Origin: SAT2750 sp964476375
GTDB lineage: Bacteria; Planctomycetota; Planctomycetia; Pirellulales; Pirellulaceae
DNA length: 18,564 nt
Reading direction: 5' to 3'
NCBI GenBank assembly: GCA_964476375.1
Contig: CAYYZW010000176.1
Coordinates: forward strand, 1-18,564
In this document: positions 14,303 to 18,564 of the stretch, one piece after another
Layout of the letters: the number at the start of each line of letters is the position of its first letter
How positions within the stretch are numbered: the stretch's first letter is position 1
Translations under genes and position numbers: made by a program
Notes under the pieces: generated by a model
The model's database searches: none
Told to the model about the DNA's origin: nothing
The model's input: the letters and a program-made list of their open reading frames with translations, nothing else

Positions 14303-16360
14303 TTAGCGGGGAGCTTCCAGGGTGATGGTGAGATCCACTTTCTTCTTGTCACGAAGTACCGTTACTTTCACCTTGTCCCCCTCTTTGAACTTCCTCAAGG
14401 CACTATCAAAATCCTCTATCCCACCAATCTTGTACTTGCCGAACATCACCACCACGTCTCCAGGCTTGATCCCCCCCTTGGCCGCAGGTCCGCCTGGGCT
14501 GACGCCGCTCAGGGGGAGGCCCTCGACAGCATCGGCAAAGTCCGGGATGCTTCCAAAGTAAGGCCGTTCCCCGCCGCCGCCGGTGACATTGCGTTTCTTG
14601 TCGGCCTTGGTGAAAGCGGGGCGCGTGTCGGCCAGGTCAAGATCCTCCACGATATGGAAAACCATGTCGACAATGCGGTCCATGTCCGGCAGGTTCACTC
14701 GCTCAAAGTCGTCGCTGGGGCGGTGATAATGGTCGTGCAAGCCGGTGAAAATATGCAGGACCGGGATATCCTTGAGGTAGAACGACTGGTGGTCGCTTGG
14801 GCCGGTGCCTTCCGGCTGGCGGGTGACCTCGAACTTGTAGTTCTCGTTGAGTCGGTCAATCAATGGATTCCAGGCCGGGGAGGTTCCCGTGCCGGTGATG
14901 ATCAACTTGTTGTCGGCCATTCTCCCGACCATGTCCATGTTGACCATGGCGACCGTGTCCTTGAGGGGGAAGCGGGGTTCCCGGACGTAGTGGGCACTTC
15001 CGAGCAATCCTCGTTCTTCCGCCGAGAAGGCGATGAAGACAATCCGCCGCCGGGACTTCGTTTTCCGCTGGGAAATCCGGTAAGCAACCTCGAGCAGGCC
15101 TGTGGTGCCACTGGCATTGTCGTCGGCACCGTTGTGGATGTCGGATGTCCAGGGAGCAAGCGATCCCTGGCCTCCTCGCCCGAGATGATCATAATGGGCG
15201 CCGACAATAATCGTCTCGTCTGCGAGTGGCCCCTTTCCTTCCAGGACGCCGATCACGTTTTTAACATCGGCTGAACGCTGGATCACGCTCGACTGGCAGT
15301 CAACACTCCAGCCCGTGAGGGCGGTCGACTGGGGCTGGAGCGTCTTGTCAATTTCCGCTTCAATCTCCTCCAGTCCACGGCCCATGGCCTGGCGGATCAG
15401 AGGCTCAATGACCTTCCGCTGGCAGAAGAACACGGGCATCTGGCGATCTCCGCTTGCCTGGCCCGCTCCGTTAAATGGAATCAGCGTGTCGCTATCTCCG
15501 TCTAGCGTGGCTCCCAGTTCGGCGATCTGGGAGGCCAGGCTGGAAATTCGCTGGCGATGGTCGCGCTGCTGCTGCTGGTCAGGGGATTCGATTTCCGTGA
15601 AAGTTGTGCGTGTGGCGGAAAGCTGGTCCACCAGCGATTTCCAGCGGTTCTGGTTCGCAGCCCGTTGCCTGGCCGGCTCCCTGGTGTCATTGATGAGGAT
15701 CACCGCCGATGCGCCCTGCTGGAAAGCATTCGATACCTTGGTGGTGAAAAAAGCGTGACGGGATGACCGTTTTCCATCAAAAGCGCTGTGAGGATTGTCC
15801 TGCTGTGGTTCCTTGCGGAGGATGATGACCACCTTGTCCTCCACATCGATACCGGCAAAGTCATCGTACTCGAGTTTCGGGGCGGTGATACCATAGCCGG
15901 CAAAGACAAGCTCGGCAGAAGATGCTCCACTGCCACCGAGCGAGAGCGTGTTGAACTGGCGACCGATTTCCAGGTCCTGGCGGGCCGTCCGGGATGGTTT
16001 CGTGACGTCAGGGCCAATCAAGGCAAGCCGGTTTTCTCCGGCGGGATCCATTTCGGCATTCATCACGACCGTAAAAGGTTGGAAGGGTGAGCCGCCAAAT
16101 ACGCGTGTGGAAAGACCAATCTTGTCGAAGTAGGCGGCGATGTAGTCCGCCGCACTATCCAGGCCTTTGGTCCCCACTCCGCGCCCCTCCAGTTCGTCGG
16201 AGGAGAGGTACTTGAGAGCCTTGCTGATCCGGTCAACGGATACAGTGGGCTCTCCCTTTCCATCCGCCTTCTTGTCTGCCGTGGAAGGCTGGTACAGGAG
16301 GGCCGCCAGGAGGATGGAAACGATGGCCAGGGCAAGTGTGCGGGGGTGCCGGGATTTCAT
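14303..16360 (-). CDS. Exported M28 family metallopeptidase with C-terminal PDZ domain
   Basis: This 685-residue protein is a secreted zinc aminopeptidase-like enzyme. Seen: a signal peptide (1 to about 28); an N-terminal segment with YLSSDELEGRGVGTKG (51-66) typical of M28 enzymes; a PA-like insert at about 135-345 (LVFAGYGI at 151-158, GASAVILIND at 216-225) that contains a Gln/Arg-rich, probably coiled segment (235-285); the catalytic domain with AHYDHLG (H389, D391), NGADDNASG (410-418, D413), AEERGLLGS (448-456, with the E448/E449 pair), NMDMVG (D476) and HYHRPSD (H546); and a PDZ domain from about 600 with GLPLSGVSPGGPAAKGGIKPGD (614-635). All expected metal and catalytic residues are present. 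The ATG at 16360 has GAGG (16365-16368) 4 bases upstream, and a promoter lies about 40 bases before it. Substrates are unknown. Confidence 0.92.
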   Translation of the reverse strand: MKSRHPRTLALAIVSILLAALLYQPSTADKKADGKGEPTVSVDRISKALKYLSSDELEGRGVGTKGLDSAADYIAAYFDKIGLSTRVFGGSPFQPFTVVMNAEMDPAGENRLALIGPDVTKPSRTARQDLEIGRQFNTLSLGGSGASSAELVFAGYGITAPKLEYDDFAGIDVEDKVVIILRKEPQQDNPHSAFDGKRSSRHAFFTTKVSNAFQQGASAVILINDTREPARQRAANQNRWKSLVDQLSATRTTFTEIESPDQQQQRDHRQRISSLASQIAELGATLDGDSDTLIPFNGAGQASGDRQMPVFFCQRKVIEPLIRQAMGRGLEEIEAEIDKTLQPQSTALTGWSVDCQSSVIQRSADVKNVIGVLEGKGPLADETIIVGAHYDHLGRGGQGSLAPWTSDIHNGADDNASGTTGLLEVAYRISQRKTKSRRRIVFIAFSAEERGLLGSAHYVREPRFPLKDTVAMVNMDMVGRMADNKLIITGTGTSPAWNPLIDRLNENYKFEVTRQPEGTGPSDHQSFYLKDIPVLHIFTGLHDHYHRPSDDFERVNLPDMDRIVDMVFHIVEDLDLADTRPAFTKADKKRNVTGGGGERPYFGSIPDFADAVEGLPLSGVSPGGPAAKGGIKPGDVVVMFGKYKIGGIEDFDSALRKFKEGDKVKVTVLRDKKKVDLTITLEAPR

Positions 16361-16402
16361 GGTGCCTCGAAGCGGAGAGAACAGGGGGTTGAGTAAGACC
16401 GC

Positions 16403-16431
16403 ATTGTGGAATCCCCCTCGCGGGGCGTCAA
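16403..16431 (-). promoter_or_regulatory. Predicted sigma70-type promoter for the M28 peptidase
   Basis: On the minus strand a -35 TTGACG (16426-16431) is followed after 17 bases by a -10 CACAAT (16403-16408). It would give a leader of about 35 bases. A short inverted repeat, TCAAG (16428-16432) and CTTGA (16440-16444), overlaps the -35. Confidence 0.5.
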
Positions 16432-16472
16432 GTGAACGGCTTGAAAGGGGCTCAGGTCGTGGCAGTCAAGCC

Positions 16473-16501
16473 TACCCACGGTGGACATGGATCCGTAAAA
16501 T
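16473..16501 (+). promoter_or_regulatory. Weak promoter candidate for the FHA-GAF-histidine kinase
   Basis: TAAAAT (16496-16501) matches a -10 at 5 of 6 positions and lies 61 bases before the ATG at 16563. The -35 position 17 bases upstream reads TACCCA, only a 3 of 6 match. Confidence 0.25.
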
Positions 16502-16547
16502 CGGGTCAGCACTCCGGCGAGTATCCTTTGCCAGTTCCGTGCCGTGT

Positions 16548-16553
16548 GGGAGG
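16548..16553 (+). promoter_or_regulatory. Ribosome binding site deciding the histidine kinase start
   Basis: GGGAGG lies 9 bases before the ATG at 16563. The open frame runs far upstream of this ATG, but the FHA domain begins right after it. Confidence 0.65.
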
Positions 16554-16562
16554 TTTGTCTCG

Positions 16563-18215
16563 ATGCCATCGTTTTTTGTCGTCTACGGCACGGACCAGGG
16601 CCGTCGTTTTGAATTTGACGATGGGACCGCCGGGATCGGGCGAGGTGGGTCGAACCAGGTGAAGCTAGGAGACACCGAGGTGTCCCGTTACCACGCTGAG
16701 GTTCGGCGTGAACAGGGGTATTATGTCCTGCTGGACCTGGGGAGTTCCAATGGCACGTACCTTAACGGCGACCGTGTCGAGAATGAACGCCTGGCCAATG
16801 GGGACCGGGTGGAAGTGGGGCGGACGCGGCTGATTTATATCGATGACGAGCAGGCCACGGGAACCGTGTCGGTCGATAACATCGCGATCGTGGGAGATGC
16901 CGCGGAGGCCAAGGCGCAGATCCTGCAGACCGCCGGGCCCACGATGGTGGTGGGACAGGAGGATGAGACCGCCCAGGGGAGTGGTGTGCAGCAGTCCCAC
17001 AGTAATCTCGATGTGATGTACCGAACTGCCCTGGCGATCAGCCACACGCTGGATATTGATTCTCTGCTGGCAAGGATTCTCGACCTGATCTTTGGCTGGG
17101 TTGATGCCGACCGGGGCTGTGTGATGCTTCGACAGCCGGACGAGGATGAGCTTGTCCCCCGGGCACGGCTGGATCGGACCGGGGACGGGGGCGAGGCGAT
17201 CCATATAAGCCAGACGATCTTGCACTATGTGATGGAAAATGTCGAGGGTGTGGTGACCTCCAACGCCAGCCAGGACGATCGATGGGAAGCCGGGGCAAGC
17301 ATCGTCAACCAGGGTGTGCGAGAGGCAATTTGCGTACCGATGCAGGGACGATATGGAGTGGTCGGGGCGATTTATATCGATACGTTTACCCCACCCGGCG
17401 ATGACCTGCACATCCACAAGAACCGGTTTACGGGCGACCACCTGAAATTGATGGTGGCGATCGGTCACCAGGCTGCACTTGCCGTGGAGGATACGACGTA
17501 CTACGGGGCCATGTTGCAGTCCGAACGGCTTGCTGCCATGGGCCAGACCATCTCGACGCTGTCCCACCACATCAAGAATATCCTGCAGGGAATCAAGGGT
17601 GGCGCTTACTTGATTGACGAGGGCCTGGAGCAATCCGACCAGGACGCGATTCGCACCGGGTGGGGTATCGTGGAAAAAAACCAGGCCAGGATTTCACATC
17701 TCGTGATGGACATGCTCGGTTACAGTAAGAGCCGTGAAGCCGCTTCGGAAGGAATGGATGCCGTGGCGATGGTGAACGAGGTGATAGAGATGCTCGCCCC
17801 GCGGGCCAAGGAAGAGGGGGTTCGGCTTTCCTTCCCCAGGGCCCCGGGAGAATTCGCCTGCAAGGGAGACGCCGTCGCCCTGCAGCATGCCCTGCTGAAC
17901 GTGATTTCCAACGCGATCGATGCAACCGCCGGTCGAGAAGAGGGCCATGTCGTGGTTTCCCTGTTGGTCGAGGATCAGCTCCAGGAGGTCCAGCTGGCGG
18001 TGCAGGACAACGGGGTTGGGATGAGCGACGCGGTGAGGGCCGAGATCTTTTCGCTCTTTTATTCCAGCAAGGGAAGCCAGGGGACCGGGTTGGGTCTGGC
18101 GGTGAGTGAGAAAATACTCCATGAGCATGGGGGGGCGATCCATGTGGAGAGCGCCCCGGGGGAAGGCTCTCGATTCGTGATCTGCTGGCCCTACGAGGCG
18201 GTCGAGTCAGGCTAG
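16563..18215 (+). CDS. FHA-GAF sensor histidine kinase
   Basis: This 550-residue soluble protein joins a phosphothreonine-binding domain to a histidine kinase. Seen: an FHA domain (3-95) with GIGRGGSNQV (24-33), SRYHAE (41-46) and GSSNGTYLNG (60-69); a linker (96-145); a GAF sensor domain at about 148-312; a dimerisation/phosphoacceptor helix with LSHHIKN (333-339), where H335 aligns with the phosphorylated histidine and H336 replaces the usual acidic residue; and an HATPase domain with the N-box NVISNAIDA (446-454, N450), G1 box DNGVGM (482-487) and G2 box GTGLGL (507-512). There is no membrane segment and no receiver domain. FHA suggests input from Ser/Thr kinases, and GAF a small ligand or redox input (inference). 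No response regulator is nearby. It diverges from the M28 peptidase and its 3' end overlaps the next gene by 9 bases. Confidence 0.93.
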   Translation: MPSFFVVYGTDQGRRFEFDDGTAGIGRGGSNQVKLGDTEVSRYHAEVRREQGYYVLLDLGSSNGTYLNGDRVENERLANGDRVEVGRTRLIYIDDEQATGTVSVDNIAIVGDAAEAKAQILQTAGPTMVVGQEDETAQGSGVQQSHSNLDVMYRTALAISHTLDIDSLLARILDLIFGWVDADRGCVMLRQPDEDELVPRARLDRTGDGGEAIHISQTILHYVMENVEGVVTSNASQDDRWEAGASIVNQGVREAICVPMQGRYGVVGAIYIDTFTPPGDDLHIHKNRFTGDHLKLMVAIGHQAALAVEDTTYYGAMLQSERLAAMGQTISTLSHHIKNILQGIKGGAYLIDEGLEQSDQDAIRTGWGIVEKNQARISHLVMDMLGYSKSREAASEGMDAVAMVNEVIEMLAPRAKEEGVRLSFPRAPGEFACKGDAVALQHALLNVISNAIDATAGREEGHVVVSLLVEDQLQEVQLAVQDNGVGMSDAVRAEIFSLFYSSKGSQGTGLGLAVSEKILHEHGGAIHVESAPGEGSRFVICWPYEAVESG

Positions 18216-18564
18216 CCGCTGTTCGCCGACGAAGGGGTTGAATTGTCTTTCCTGTCCGACGGTGGTCGCCGGCCCGTGACCCGCCAGCACGATTGTCTCG
18301 TCGGGCAGGGAGAATAGTTGCTCGCGGATGGACAACGCCAGGGTGTCAAAATCCCCATCAGGAAAGTCCACGCGTCCAACGCTGCCCTGGAAGAGGACGT
18401 CGCCGGCGATCACCATGGGGGGGGCGATATCTCGAAAAAGGAAAGAGACATGTCCCTGGCTGTGGCCCGGTGTATTCCGGACTTCCAGGGAAAACCCCGC
18501 AGCGTCGATGATCTCGCCGTGGTCGACGCAACGGTCCGCCGGGGGGGAGGTGATCGGCATGCCG
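18207..18564 (-). CDS. Metallo-beta-lactamase-fold hydrolase, glyoxalase II-like (5' part outside window)
   Basis: The visible C-terminal part of about 119 codons belongs to a metallo-beta-lactamase-fold hydrolase, similar to the small YcbL/glyoxalase II-like group that hydrolyses thioesters. Seen, counting from the first internal Met at 18560: TPGHSQGHVSF (30-40) with zinc ligand H33, AGDVLFQGSVGRVDFPDGD (52-70) with bridging D54, and LAGHGPATTVGQERQFNPF (92-110) with H95. The HxHxDH motif that should precede these is missing because the gene runs off the right edge; the Met at 18560 is internal, not the true start. The stop overlaps the end of the convergent histidine kinase gene. The exact substrate is unknown. 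Confidence 0.85.
   Translation of the reverse strand, partial: GMPITSPPADRCVDHGEIIDAAGFSLEVRNTPGHSQGHVSFLFRDIAPPMVIAGDVLFQGSVGRVDFPDGDFDTLALSIREQLFSLPDETIVLAGHGPATTVGQERQFNPFVGEQRLA

Noticed and set aside
14249..15274. 341-codon plus-strand open frame opposite the M28 peptidase
   Set aside because: Antisense to the catalytic and PDZ domains; Val/Gly-rich shadow composition.
16167..16562. N-terminal extension of the FHA-GAF-histidine kinase
   Set aside because: The upstream codons overlap the M28 gene and its promoter; a ribosome site and the FHA domain both point to the ATG at 16563.
16665..17633. 322-codon minus-strand open frame opposite the FHA-GAF-histidine kinase
   Set aside because: The plus strand encodes intact FHA, GAF and kinase motifs; the antisense product is His/Arg-rich without domains.

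Overview
The window carries dense, GC-rich Gram-negative coding sequence that most resembles a member of the Planctomycetota (inference, no database search). Support comes from a membrane-anchored Ser/Thr kinase with a large extracytoplasmic domain, an exported formylglycine sulfatase, an exported protein with a variant heme-like CX4CH motif, an FHA-GAF-histidine kinase, and outer-membrane genes (ompH, lpxC, lpxA). I see no rRNA, tRNA, CRISPR array, insertion sequence or phage gene. The window reads as ordinary chromosome. It holds thirteen genes, the last cut by the window edge.

Layout: a transmembrane Ser/Thr kinase (minus) diverges from a secreted sulfatase (plus) across a 334-base region. 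On the kinase side this region holds a good sigma70-type promoter and a long predicted leader with two perfect inverted repeats. The sulfatase converges on an rsgA gene that sits 12 bases behind ftsH (both minus). Upstream lies a planctomycete-type exported hypothetical gene whose promoter is so close to the ATG that the mRNA is probably leaderless. An acylphosphatase and an ABC-2 type permease without a visible ATPase follow on the plus strand.

The permease converges on a minus-strand cell-envelope cluster, ompH - lpxC - lpxA - Gfo/Idh/MocA oxidoreductase. lpxA and the oxidoreductase overlap as GTGA. The cluster joins an outer-membrane-protein chaperone with the first two lipid A steps. The oxidoreductase is placed like GnnA of the 3-amino lipid A pathway, which suggests but does not prove an amide-linked lipid A. 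Upstream is an exported M28 peptidase with a C-terminal PDZ domain, which diverges from the FHA-GAF-histidine kinase. The last gene is the 3' part of a metallo-beta-lactamase-fold hydrolase that overlaps the histidine kinase tail to tail by 9 bases.

Three minus-strand promoters found by eye share the -35 hexamer TTGACG with 16-17 base spacers. The strongest leads are the structured kinase leader, the leaderless hypothetical gene with its CX4CH motif, and the oxidoreductase coupled to lpxA. I did not find clear evidence of a wholly new multi-gene system.
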